Source of the DNA: Tropicibacter naphthalenivorans
GTDB lineage: Bacteria; Pseudomonadota; Alphaproteobacteria; Rhodobacterales; Rhodobacteraceae
NCBI RefSeq assembly: GCF_900176475.1
Contig: NZ_FWXX01000001.1
Coordinates: forward strand, 248,001-312,000
Length of the DNA: 64,000 nucleotides
Direction of reading: 5' to 3'
The notes beneath the pieces were generated by a model. The model saw only the letters and a list, made by a program, of their open reading frames with translations, made no database searches and was not told the origin of the DNA. How positions within the stretch are numbered: position 1 is the stretch's first letter; each line of letters begins with the position of its first letter. The translations under genes were made by a program, and so were the position numbers. Positions 1-7,397 of this stretch are shown here, one piece after another.

Positions 1-305
1 GTGGTAAACGCGGTCTCATGCCGGGACGAGTTGTTCGTCGACATCAACTCGAGCCCCAGCTCTTCGACGCGCGCCTGGGTCATCGACAGGCAGATCAGCC
101 CGCGCCCGTACAAAGCCATGAAATTCACCACGTCCGGCGTCGCCCATTGCGCGGGAATCACCAGATCGCCTTCGTTTTCGCGGTCTTCGTGGTCAACGAG
201 GATGAACATACGCCCGTTGCGCGCATCTTCGATGATGTCCTCAATAGAAGAGATCGCATCGCGCAGGTTCTCTTCGACGGGTCCGGGGGTTTCGAAATCA
301 GGCAT
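1..305 (-). CDS. ribB: 3,4-dihydroxy-2-butanone 4-phosphate synthase RibB (5' part, cut by window edge)
   Basis: Riboflavin synthesis enzyme that converts ribulose 5-phosphate into 3,4-dihydroxy-2-butanone 4-phosphate and formate. Reading the minus strand from the ATG at 305 gives 101 codons that run off the window. The acidic metal-binding loop DHEDRENEGD (residues 38-47), followed by GRGLICLSM (67-75), is diagnostic of RibB. In alphaproteobacteria this domain is often fused to a GTP cyclohydrolase II (RibA) domain. That part would lie outside the window, so a ribBA fusion cannot be judged. The next gene upstream on the same strand starts at 639. Confidence 0.93.
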   Translation of the reverse strand, partial: MPDFETPGPVEENLRDAISSIEDIIEDARNGRMFILVDHEDRENEGDLVIPAQWATPDVVNFMALYGRGLICLSMTQARVEELGLELMSTNNSSRHETAFT

Positions 306-369
306 GGGACCTCCAACAACGTTACCAAATGGTTACGCCTTGTCAGGACCAAAGGCCAGAGCCGAGCCG

Positions 370-639
370 TCAGTCAAAGATATCTTCGATGAGGTCAAAT
401 GCCTCACCCAGAAAGCGTTGCCCGAGGCTTTTCTTTTTCTTCTGCTTTTTCTGGGGTTTGGGCAGCTTTTGTTTGTGCGGTTTCAAGGGCTTGGGCTTTG
501 ATTCGGCCTTGAGGCTTTTCATGTCGTGCAAGGGAGCACCACAGGACGCGCAGGCCAGTTCGTGCTGCGTGTCGCCGGTCAAAACCAGCGCCGCACGGGT
601 GCCGCAATAGGTACAAGTGGCGATCTTGGTGTTTTTCAT
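370..639 (-). CDS. small zinc-ribbon protein with basic tail
   Basis: 89-residue protein of unknown function. The N-terminal half carries two CxxC pairs (CTYC near residue 9 and CASC near residue 30), spaced as in a zinc ribbon. After that comes a strongly basic Lys/Pro/Gln-rich stretch (about residues 44-72) and a short acidic C-terminus. It lies between rlmB and ribB on the same strand, 64 nt before ribB and 36 nt after rlmB. A basic linker plus a zinc ribbon would suit a nucleic-acid or ribosome-associated role, but that is inference. Similar short proteins occur widely in Rhodobacterales. Confidence 0.75.
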   Translation of the reverse strand: MKNTKIATCTYCGTRAALVLTGDTQHELACASCGAPLHDMKSLKAESKPKPLKPHKQKLPKPQKKQKKKKSLGQRFLGEAFDLIEDIFD

Positions 640-675
640 GGGCCTTAGATGGGGGCGCGTGCCCCCGATCTCAAG

Positions 676-1452
676 TCAGCCGCGCGCCGCATACAGCGCC
701 ACCGCCGCCGCATTCGACACGTTGAGAGAGCCGAATTCGCCCGCAAAGGGGATTTTCACCAGCTGATCGACGGTTTCCTTGGTCTTTTGGCGCAGGCCCG
801 GTCCTTCGGCCCCAAGAACCAGGGCGATGGGGCGGTCGCGTTTCCCGTCGAGCGCCTCGTCGATGGTCTGCTCGGCTTCGCCATCAAGGCCAAGGACCAA
901 ATACCCCAGCTTTTGCAAAGAGATAATGGTATCAGCAAGGTTCTTTTCACGCAGGTAGGGCTGGCGCTCCAGCGCGCCGCTGGCGGTTTTCGCCAAAGCG
1001 CCGGTTTCGGGGGCCGAGTTGTGGCGCGTGCCGATCACCGCCTGCGCGCCGAACACCTCGGCAGAGCGCAGAATCGCCCCGACATTGTGCGGATCGGTCA
1101 CGCGGTCCAACAAAACAAGGCGCAGATGCCCTTCGGCGGCGATCGCCACGTCTTCGAGACGGCCCCAATCAAGCGGTTTGACCTCGAGCGCCGCACCCTG
1201 GTGCACCGACTGCGGGTCAATCGGCACCTTGAATTTGCGCGGATCGTGGATTTCAGGCTCCATCCCGCTGGCGGCGATGGCGTCTTCAAGCTTGGCCGCG
1301 GCGTTGCGCGTCAGAACCAACCGCAGTTTCACCCGTTTCGGGTTCATCAGCGCATCGCGCACCGCGTGCAGACCGAACAGCCAGACGGTCTCTGCCGCCG
1401 CTGCGCGTTTGGCCTGTTCCTTTTCGATGACCCACTTCGGTTTCTCCGCCAT
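676..1452 (-). CDS. rlmB: 23S rRNA (guanosine-2'-O)-methyltransferase, RlmB/TrmH family
   Basis: SPOUT-class RNA 2'-O-methyltransferase; RlmB modifies G2251 in the peptidyl-transferase loop of 23S rRNA. The 258 residues are normal for the family. After a basic start comes an L30e-like substrate-binding domain (about 20-95), then the SpoU motifs: DPHNVGAILRSAEVFG (motif 1), LVLGAEGPGLR (motif 2) and IPFAGEFGSLNVSNAAAVALY split across the C-terminus (motif 3, with the SLNVS core). tRNA-Tyr is divergent from it 128 bp away. TrmH-type tRNA methylation cannot be fully excluded from motifs alone. Confidence 0.92.
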   Translation of the reverse strand: MAEKPKWVIEKEQAKRAAAAETVWLFGLHAVRDALMNPKRVKLRLVLTRNAAAKLEDAIAASGMEPEIHDPRKFKVPIDPQSVHQGAALEVKPLDWGRLEDVAIAAEGHLRLVLLDRVTDPHNVGAILRSAEVFGAQAVIGTRHNSAPETGALAKTASGALERQPYLREKNLADTIISLQKLGYLVLGLDGEAEQTIDEALDGKRDRPIALVLGAEGPGLRQKTKETVDQLVKIPFAGEFGSLNVSNAAAVALYAARG

Positions 1453-1519
1453 TTTTCCGTCTCCGTCAGCCGTTATCCCCCCTTCGCAGCTAAAAGACGC
1501 GATTGCCAGATTTTTCTTG

Positions 1520-1548
1520 TTGACGGCAGTTTAGAGCGACTGTATTCC
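1520..1548 (+). promoter_or_regulatory. candidate sigma-70 promoter of tRNA-Tyr
   Basis: TTGACG (1520-1525, five of six bases of the -35 consensus) is followed after exactly 17 bp by TATTCC (1543-1548). The next bases, GCCCCACGCC, form a GC-rich discriminator typical of stable-RNA promoters under stringent control. The mature tRNA starts about 33 nt downstream. Confidence 0.5.
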
Positions 1549-1580
1549 CCGCCCCACGCCGACGATGATCGGTGCCCGGT

Positions 1581-1664
1581 GGGCGACAGGCCGCAAGGTG
1601 TGGCAGGGGACTGTAACTCCCTCGAGGCGACTCACGCCTGGTTCGATTCCAGGGTCGCCCACCA
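1581..1664 (+). tRNA. tRNA-Tyr (GTA)
   Basis: Folds as a class II tRNA. Acceptor GGGCGAC (1581-1587) pairs with GTCGCCC (1654-1660), followed by A and an encoded CCA (1662-1664). D stem GCC(G)/(T)GGC; anticodon arm GGGGA-CTGTAAC-TCCCT with anticodon GTA at 1613-1615; long variable arm with GAG/CTC stem (1624-1633); T arm CCTGG-TTCGATT-CCAGG. The long variable arm and GTA anticodon agree with bacterial tRNA-Tyr. Position 8 is A (1588) rather than the near-universal U. Confidence 0.85.
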
Positions 1665-1695
1665 TTTCTACCCTCTCAGACATTCTGAAATGTGT

Positions 1696-1712
1696 AGCCC
1701 CTTCAGGGGGCT
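1696..1712 (+). terminator. hairpin downstream of tRNA-Tyr
   Basis: AGCCCC (1696-1701) pairs with GGGGCT (1707-1712) across a five-base loop, 31 nt after the tRNA. There is no clear T run, so this is a weak terminator or processing hairpin. It also lies beyond the 3' end of znuB, which is transcribed towards it. Confidence 0.45.
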
Positions 1713-1755
1713 ATAGGGCGTTGTTCATGTTATGTCTGAAGTTGGGTCGGGGCGC

Positions 1756-2547
1756 TTAGGCCCCGCGCCCACCCTTTGCGATCAGCGACAGCGCGAACAG
1801 GATTGCAGCCGCGCAGACGATGCTGGGGCCAGCGGGCGTATCCCATTCCCATGCGCCCCACAGCCCGCCCAGCGACGCAAGACAGCCAAGGCCCATGGCC
1901 CCCAAAACCATCTGCTCGGGCGTGCGGGCAAAGGGCCGCGCCGCCGCTGCCGGGATGATCAGCAAAGCCCCGATCAGCAAAGCGCCTACCACCTTGATCG
2001 CCACGGCCACCACGATAGCCAGCGCCAGCATCAGGATGCGCCCTTCGCGGTCGGGATTGCCGCCCGACGCCCACGCCAGATCTTCGGATACGGTCGCCAT
2101 CAAGAGCGCCCGCCAACGCCATGCAATCAGGGCAAAAACCGCCGCCGCGCCGCCCCAGATCACCGCCAGATCGGCTTTGCCCACGGCCAGAATGTCACCA
2201 AACAGGTAGGCTTGCAGGTCCAGCCTTGGCCCTTGGGCAAAGGCCACGGCGACCAACCCAATCGCCAAAGCGCTGTGCGAGGCGACCCCAAGGATCATAT
2301 CGGCCCCGAATCCCCGGCCGGTCAGCTTGGCCACCATAAAGGCGACCACGACCGCTACGGCCAAGGTGCCCGCGAAAATCGGCAGTTCAAAGGCAAGGGC
2401 AAGCGCCACGCCCAGAATCGCCGCATGGGCCGTGGCATCGCCGAAATAGGCCATGCGCCGCCACACCACGAACACGCCCAAGGGCGCAGCGGCCAGCGCC
2501 ACACCCACCGCGCCCAAGACCGCGCGGGCCAAGAAATCATCCAGCAT
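1756..2547 (-). CDS. znuB: zinc ABC transporter permease ZnuB
   Basis: Membrane subunit of the high-affinity zinc importer, ABC-3 family, 263 residues. About eight hydrophobic segments are visible, starting at residue 9, with the family-typical MAYFGDATAHAAILGVAL near residue 32. The ATG at 2547 overlaps the znuC stop by 11 nt, indicating translational coupling. Frames extending further upstream lie inside znuC and are rejected. It works with ZnuC (ATPase) and ZnuA (periplasmic binding protein). Being behind zur and znuC, it should be repressed by Zur when zinc is sufficient. Confidence 0.94.
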   Translation of the reverse strand: MLDDFLARAVLGAVGVALAAAPLGVFVVWRRMAYFGDATAHAAILGVALALAFELPIFAGTLAVAVVVAFMVAKLTGRGFGADMILGVASHSALAIGLVAVAFAQGPRLDLQAYLFGDILAVGKADLAVIWGGAAAVFALIAWRWRALLMATVSEDLAWASGGNPDREGRILMLALAIVVAVAIKVVGALLIGALLIIPAAAARPFARTPEQMVLGAMGLGCLASLGGLWGAWEWDTPAGPSIVCAAAILFALSLIAKGGRGA

Positions 2548-3274
2548 CGCAAGGCCCTTCGTGGTGGTGGTGATGCGTGTGTTCGTGCCGGTAAAGCGCC
2601 AGCGCGCCCTTGGTCCCCGTGCCGAACAGAGCGCGATATTCTTCAGCCTGCGCAACGACTTCGGGGTGGCCTTCGCAGCACACGTGACCGTTGAGACAGA
2701 TCACCCGATCAGAGGCGCTCATGACCACGTGCAGCTCGTGACTGACCATCAGAACACCGCAGCCCAGCGTATCGCGGACCTCTTCGATCTTGCGGTAGAA
2801 GGCCGCCTGCCCCGGTTGATCCAAGCCTGTCGTCGGCTCGTCCAGCAGCAAAAGCTGCGGCGCATTCAACAACGCGCGCGCAAGCAAAACACGCTGCAAC
2901 TGCCCGCCGGACAGGCTGGCGATTTGTTGGTTGGCAAAGCCTGCGGCCCCGGCCTCTTCCAGCGCGGCAGCGCGGGTTTCGGCAGGCACGGGGCTTGGCA
3001 GGCTCAGAAAACGGTCCACGGTCATGGGCAACGACGGGTCCAGCCGCAGCCCTTGCGGAACATAGCCCAGACGCAGCCCCTTTTTGCGCGTGATCTTGCC
3101 GCTGGACGGCTTTACCGCGCCGATCAACGACCGCAGAAAGGTCGACTTCCCCGATCCGTTCGGGCCAACAACCGTCACGATTTCACGCGGTTGCATGGCA
3201 AAGTTCACGTTGTCCAGCACAGGCCGATCCCCGACCCGCACGGTCAGCCCCTTGACCTCGACCAGCGTCGTCAT
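2537..3274 (-). CDS. znuC: zinc ABC transporter ATP-binding protein ZnuC
   Basis: ATPase that powers zinc import through ZnuB, 245 residues. Walker A GPNGSGKST is at 37-45, the signature LSGGQ at 121-125 and the Walker B region LLLLDEP at 141-147, followed by a switch histidine in MVSHELHVV. The last 20 residues are His-rich (HEHTHHHHHE), which is common in zinc and nickel transport proteins. Its ATG at 3274 overlaps the zur stop in an ATGA arrangement, so the two are coupled. The order zur-znuC-znuB is common in alphaproteobacteria. Confidence 0.95.
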   Translation of the reverse strand: MTTLVEVKGLTVRVGDRPVLDNVNFAMQPREIVTVVGPNGSGKSTFLRSLIGAVKPSSGKITRKKGLRLGYVPQGLRLDPSLPMTVDRFLSLPSPVPAETRAAALEEAGAAGFANQQIASLSGGQLQRVLLARALLNAPQLLLLDEPTTGLDQPGQAAFYRKIEEVRDTLGCGVLMVSHELHVVMSASDRVICLNGHVCCEGHPEVVAQAEEYRALFGTGTKGALALYRHEHTHHHHHEGPCDAG

Positions 3275-3747
3275 GCGGCGGGCCCGCAGGCGGGACACAG
3301 CCCTTCGGCCTCGATGGCGACACGTTCGACGCCGAAACCCAACTGCGCCGCCGCCTCGCGCAGCGCCTGTGCTGCCTGCCGACCGGGCGCTTCGACCACC
3401 GCAGAGCATTCGCGACAAATCAGGAAACACGGCGCGTGCCGCTCTCCCGGATGAGAGCAGGCGATAAAGGCGTTCAAACGCTCGATTCGATGCGCAAACC
3501 CATGAGAAACAAGGAAATCCAGCGCCCGGTAGGCCACCGGCGGCTGCGACCCCAGCTTTTCCGCGCGCAAATGTTCCAGCACGTCGTAGGCGCCCAAGGC
3601 CCGGTGCTGTTCGAGCAGGATTTCCAGCACCCGCCGCCGCACAGGGGTCAATTGCAGCCCTTTTTCCGCGCACTCCTCTTCGGCTTTGGCCAACGCCGAA
3701 GCCATGCAATGCGCGTGATCATGTGTTTCGAAACCGACCGGGTCCAT
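3271..3747 (-). CDS. zur: zinc uptake regulator Zur (Fur family)
   Basis: 158-residue Fur-family repressor. An N-terminal winged helix (about 30-95, with LTPVRRRVLEILL) precedes a dimerisation domain carrying the structural zinc cysteines CREC (111-114) and CPAC (151-154). Zn-loaded Zur blocks transcription of zinc import genes. First gene of zur-znuC-znuB and divergent from znuA; the shared 94-bp gap holds two palindromes fitting Zur boxes. Gene context separates it from Fur, Mur or PerR. Confidence 0.94.
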   Translation of the reverse strand: MDPVGFETHDHAHCMASALAKAEEECAEKGLQLTPVRRRVLEILLEQHRALGAYDVLEHLRAEKLGSQPPVAYRALDFLVSHGFAHRIERLNAFIACSHPGERHAPCFLICRECSAVVEAPGRQAAQALREAAAQLGFGVERVAIEAEGLCPACGPAA

Positions 3748-3777
3748 GGCACCTTCCCTGAATTTGGCCTTGTGTAT

Positions 3778-3790
3778 GTTACATTGTAAC
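3778..3790. promoter_or_regulatory. Zur box 1
   Basis: Perfect 13-bp palindrome GTTACATTGTAAC, 31 bp upstream of the zur ATG, in the divergent zur/znuA promoter region. It matches the known alphaproteobacterial Zur operator type (GTTAT/C-rich arms around a central T). Confidence 0.82.
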
Positions 3791-3807
3791 GATAAACAAG
3801 CCGCTAC

Positions 3808-3820
3808 GTTATATCATAAC
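3808..3820. promoter_or_regulatory. Zur box 2
   Basis: Palindrome GTTATATCATAAC with perfect GTTAT/ATAAC arms, 21 bp upstream of the znuA ATG. Its centre lies 30 bp (about three helical turns) from that of box 1, so two Zur dimers could bind the same face of the DNA, one covering each divergent promoter. Confidence 0.82.
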
Positions 3821-3841
3821 ACCACAAGGCGTGAATGTCCG

Positions 3842-4789
3842 ATGCTCAAAACCCTCTTTCTTACAGCCGCGTTGATCAGTGGCACCGCCGCGCAGGCCGA
3901 CGCGCCCAAGGTTGTCACCGACATTCCCCCCGTGCACAGTCTGGTGTCGATGCTGCTCAAGGGCGTGGGTGAGGCTGACCTTTTGCTAACACCCGGAGAA
4001 TCGGCGCATGATTTTGCCTTGCGCCCGTCGCAAGCGCGCGCCTTGGCCGACGCCGATATGGTCGTCCTGATCGGAGAACATCTAACCCCGCAACTTGCGC
4101 GGCAAGTGGGCACCCTCGCCCCCGGCGCGCTCCATGTCGAGTTGGCCGAGGTGGACGGCACCCATTATCTGGCGTTCCGCGAGGCGGCGGTCTTTGCAAT
4201 CGAAGACGCGCATGATGACCACGCGGATGACGGGCATAATGATCACGGGCACGGCCACGACCACGACCACGGCGGAGAGATTGACCCTCATCTCTGGCTC
4301 GCACCTGAAAACGCGGGCGTCTGGCTGGCGGCGCTGACCGAGGCGCTCGCCGCCCAAGACCCCGCAAACGCCGAGACCTATCGCAGCAACCACCGTGAAG
4401 CGCTGAGCACAATCGAGGCCGCCACCGCGCAGGCCGAAAGCGCCTTGAACACCGTTCACGATGTCCCGCTGGCGATCTTTCACGACGCCTTTCAGTACTA
4501 CGAAGACGCCTTTCACCTGACCGTCCTTGGCGCGATTTCAAACGGCGATGACGCGGCCCCCGGCCCCGCCCGATTGGCCGAACTGCGCGCCGCATTCGAG
4601 GCCACGCCGCCCGCCTGCGTACTGACCGAAGCGACCACGTCGGGTCTTTTGGGAGCGGTCACCGACGGCGATATTCCGGTGGCGACACTGGATCCGCTTG
4701 GCGCGTCGCTCGAGCTGGGGGCATCGCTTTACCCCAGCTTGCTCATTGATATCGCAGATAAAATTTCCGACTGCGCAGCACCGGACTAA
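3842..4789 (+). CDS. znuA: zinc ABC transporter substrate-binding protein ZnuA
   Basis: Periplasmic zinc-binding protein of the ZnuABC importer, cluster A-I family, 315 residues. A signal peptide (about 1-20, ending TAAQADA) is followed by conserved zinc-ligand histidines in ESAHDF (H56) and DPHLWL (H150) and a third in IFHDAFQY. Between them is a His/Asp-rich loop (about 124-143), typical of ZnuA and thought to collect zinc. The ATG at 3842 is preceded by AAGGCG and gives a proper signal peptide. Two Zur boxes lie just upstream. The 3' end is 4 bp from convergent pxpA. Confidence 0.95.
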   Translation: MLKTLFLTAALISGTAAQADAPKVVTDIPPVHSLVSMLLKGVGEADLLLTPGESAHDFALRPSQARALADADMVVLIGEHLTPQLARQVGTLAPGALHVELAEVDGTHYLAFREAAVFAIEDAHDDHADDGHNDHGHGHDHDHGGEIDPHLWLAPENAGVWLAALTEALAAQDPANAETYRSNHREALSTIEAATAQAESALNTVHDVPLAIFHDAFQYYEDAFHLTVLGAISNGDDAAPGPARLAELRAAFEATPPACVLTEATTSGLLGAVTDGDIPVATLDPLGASLELGASLYPSLLIDIADKISDCAAPD

Positions 4790-4793
4790 ACCG

Positions 4794-5573
4794 TTACAGC
4801 GCGCCGCGCCGCCCTTGGAACGGCTGAATGGTCACACCGGCCTCGGCCAGTCCGGCGCGCACGGCCTGCGCCATCGTCACAGCTGTCTCTCCGTCGCCGT
4901 GCAAGCAAATCGTGTCCACGGCGGCGGGGATCGGATCGCCCTTGGCGGGCAGGATGGCGCCAGCTTGAACCATGTTCACGACACGCTGAGCGGCCTCTTG
5001 GGGATCGTGGATCACCGCCCCCGCCAAGCTGCGATCCACCAAGGTCGCATCCTCGTTATAGGCCCGATCGGCAAAGATCTCGCCCGCCCAAAGACAGTCC
5101 AACCGCTCGACCGCGCGTTGCTGCTGCGTTGCGGCCAGAACCATGATGATGATCTCTGGCGCGGCCTCCAGCGCGGCGCCGAAACAGGCCTGCGCAAGAC
5201 CGAAATCTTCGGACGTCATATTGGCCAAAGCGCCGTGCAACTTGAGGTGGCGCACCTGCGCCCCGGCGGCGCGGGCGATCCCCTGCGCCGCGCCCAGCTG
5301 ATACTGGATCATGTGCCGCAAGGTCTTGTCCGGCAGGTGCATCCGCCGCCGCCCGAACCCTTGCAGATCGTGAAAACCGGGATGCGCGCCGATGCCCACG
5401 CCCTTTTGCGCCGCCAGCCCCATGGTCTGCGCCATCACATCCGGATCGCCCGCATGAAACCCGCAGGCGATATTCGCCGAAGAGATCACCTCTAGCAGCG
5501 CCGCGTCCTGCCCCATGACCCAGGGGCCAAAGCTTTCGCCCATATCGGCGTTCAAATCGACGGTTTTCGTCAT
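4794..5573 (-). CDS. pxpA: 5-oxoprolinase subunit PxpA (LamB/YcsF family)
   Basis: Part of the ATP-dependent PxpABC enzyme that opens 5-oxoproline (pyroglutamate) to glutamate. 259 residues, usual length. Family motifs: LNADMGE (7-13), ACGFHAGDP (about 36-44) and IGAHPGFHD. Last gene of the overlapping set pxpB-pxpC-pxpA; its ATG at 5573 overlaps the pxpC stop by 4 nt. Older annotations call this a lactam-utilisation protein. Calling it PxpA rests on the three subunits occurring together here. Confidence 0.93.
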   Translation of the reverse strand: MTKTVDLNADMGESFGPWVMGQDAALLEVISSANIACGFHAGDPDVMAQTMGLAAQKGVGIGAHPGFHDLQGFGRRRMHLPDKTLRHMIQYQLGAAQGIARAAGAQVRHLKLHGALANMTSEDFGLAQACFGAALEAAPEIIIMVLAATQQQRAVERLDCLWAGEIFADRAYNEDATLVDRSLAGAVIHDPQEAAQRVVNMVQAGAILPAKGDPIPAAVDTICLHGDGETAVTMAQAVRAGLAEAGVTIQPFQGRRGAL

Positions 5574-6568
5574 GGCATGTCTCCTGCGGTCACGCCGCTG
5601 ATCAGAGTGTAGGACAACAGGTCGGGGATATCGGCGGGGTTGCGCACCCGCGGCACGGCGCTGCGCGGCAGGCGGTCAAGATGCGCGCGATAGGCGGTCT
5701 CGGCGGTCAGCGCCTCGACCCGCGTCACAAAAAGAAAGCGCAGCGGTGCGCCCGGCCCGGCCTGCGCCACGCGCGGCAAATCACAGGGCAAAACGGTGCC
5801 GATTCGCGGGTAGCCGCCGGTCGTCTGACATTCGGCCAACAACACATAGGGCGCGCCATCGCCGGGGATCTGGATGTCGCCGGGGGTGATCACTTCGGAC
5901 AGGATCGTCTGCCCGTGGTCCAGCCCAAAGCCACGCGTTTGCGGCAGCACGCGCAGCCCCATCCGGTTGCCCCGCGCATCGCGGGTAAAGGTCTCGGCCT
6001 CGAAACGCGCACGCTCGGCTTGGGGAAACAGGTCGGTTTGCAGGCTGGGCAGCACCCGCAAGATGCCCCCTTCAAGGCGGTTTTCCACCGGCAGCGTCAG
6101 GCCAGAGGGGCCGTCTTTGGCGGAGATCGGCAGGTGATCGCCGTTTGTGATCACACGGCCCAGACCCGCGGCGAGATGCGCGCTGGTGGCGCCCAGATGC
6201 TGCGGCAGATCGAAGGTGCCGCCAACGGTGAGATAGCCGTAAACGCCGGTGCTCGCGCCGCCGATGTCCACGGTCGCGCCAGCAGGCAGGCTGTGCGAGG
6301 CGTTCCACGCCAACGGCGCGCCATCAGCGGTCGCTCGCATCGGCGCGCCGCTGAGCGCAATGCGCAGCGGGATCGTGGTTTGAAAACGCCCGCCGAAGCC
6401 CGCCATTTCCAGTGCATTTCCAATCGGTTGACCCAGCAGCGCCGCGCCTTCGGCAAGGGCCAGACGGTCGGCCGCCCCGCCTTGGGACAGCCCTTGGGCG
6501 AGGTAGCCAGGGCGGCCCAGATCCTGCACCGTGACGCCGGGGCCCGCGCTGTGGACGATCAAGGTCAT
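5570..6568 (-). CDS. pxpC: 5-oxoprolinase subunit PxpC (KipA/AHS2 family)
   Basis: 332-residue protein of the biotin-dependent carboxyltransferase-like (AHS2/KipA) family. Visible family features are the N-terminal GPGVTVQDLGRPGYLAQGLS, the repeated small-residue loops around residues 25-60, and LLAECQTTGGYPRIGTVLP near residue 245. It pairs with PxpB, and the pair works with PxpA on 5-oxoproline. Overlaps both neighbours by 4 nt (ATGA), so the subunits are probably made in fixed ratio. Confidence 0.92.
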   Translation of the reverse strand: MTLIVHSAGPGVTVQDLGRPGYLAQGLSQGGAADRLALAEGAALLGQPIGNALEMAGFGGRFQTTIPLRIALSGAPMRATADGAPLAWNASHSLPAGATVDIGGASTGVYGYLTVGGTFDLPQHLGATSAHLAAGLGRVITNGDHLPISAKDGPSGLTLPVENRLEGGILRVLPSLQTDLFPQAERARFEAETFTRDARGNRMGLRVLPQTRGFGLDHGQTILSEVITPGDIQIPGDGAPYVLLAECQTTGGYPRIGTVLPCDLPRVAQAGPGAPLRFLFVTRVEALTAETAYRAHLDRLPRSAVPRVRNPADIPDLLSYTLISGVTAGDMP

Positions 6569-7296
6569 AGCGGCCTCATGCGGATGCCGCCCATGGGGTC
6601 AGCTTGCAGCGCCTCAAAGGCGTCGCGCGGCACGGCGGGAAAGACGACCTCATCGCCGGGGCGCAGCAAGAACGGCTCTGCCGCGTCGGGCTGAAACAGC
6701 TGCGCGGCGGTCTGGCCAATGTGCCGCCAACCCGTTGGCGTGGATACGGAAAACAGCACGAACTGGCGGATGGCCACGACCAGCGCGCCCACCGGCACCT
6801 TGGGCGTCAGGCCGGTTTGGCGCGGAATGTCCCACGGCTCTGGCAAGGTGCCAAGATAGGGCTGACCGGGGGCGAACCCGATGGTGGTCACACGGGTGCG
6901 CGCGGAGGAAAGCGACGTGATCGCCTCGGCCTCGCTCATGCCCGCCAGCCGCGCGGCCTCGGCCAGTTGCGGCGCCAAATCGGTGCCGTAAACCGTTGGA
7001 ATTTCGATCAAACGTCGGCCCGAGGGCAGTTCGGCGGCGTACCAGTCCTGCCCCGCAAGAAGCGCTTTGATCTGCGCCTCGAGTCGCTCCAGCGGCAGGT
7101 GCAGCGGATCAAAGCGAACGTAGGTCGAGACCAGCGAGGTCGAGGTTTCCTCGATCTGGGGAATGTTGGCCCGTTCCAGCGCCGCGCGAAAGGCCAGCGC
7201 CGCGCGGTTCGCGGGTTCGGACAGGTGGTCGGCGAAACGGACAAGCAGCCCGTCAAGGCCGACGCTGGCAAGACTGGGGAAAGGCTGGGACGACAT
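6565..7296 (-). CDS. pxpB: 5-oxoprolinase subunit PxpB (KipI/AHS1 family)
   Basis: 243-residue AHS1/KipI-like subunit of 5-oxoprolinase. Family motifs include ETSTSLVSTYVRFDP near residue 48 and IGFAPGQPYLGTLP near 140, then IPTGWRHIG-like STPTGWRHIGQT. I chose the ATG at 7296; a TTG at 7332 would add 12 residues without a better ribosome-binding site. It starts the pxpBCA operon, 101 bp after the upstream PLP-enzyme gene. The B. subtilis homologue KipI inhibits sporulation kinase KinA, but with pxpA and pxpC beside it the metabolic role is the better reading. Confidence 0.92.
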   Translation of the reverse strand: MSSQPFPSLASVGLDGLLVRFADHLSEPANRAALAFRAALERANIPQIEETSTSLVSTYVRFDPLHLPLERLEAQIKALLAGQDWYAAELPSGRRLIEIPTVYGTDLAPQLAEAARLAGMSEAEAITSLSSARTRVTTIGFAPGQPYLGTLPEPWDIPRQTGLTPKVPVGALVVAIRQFVLFSVSTPTGWRHIGQTAAQLFQPDAAEPFLLRPGDEVVFPAVPRDAFEALQADPMGGIRMRPL

Positions 7297-7397
7297 GCGG
7301 GGGACTGTGCCGGGGGAGGCGCGCGAAGACAAGGCTTGGCCGCACCCCGGCGGATCTTGGGAAAGTCGGATCTTGGGAAAGATGAAAGGTTTGGGGC

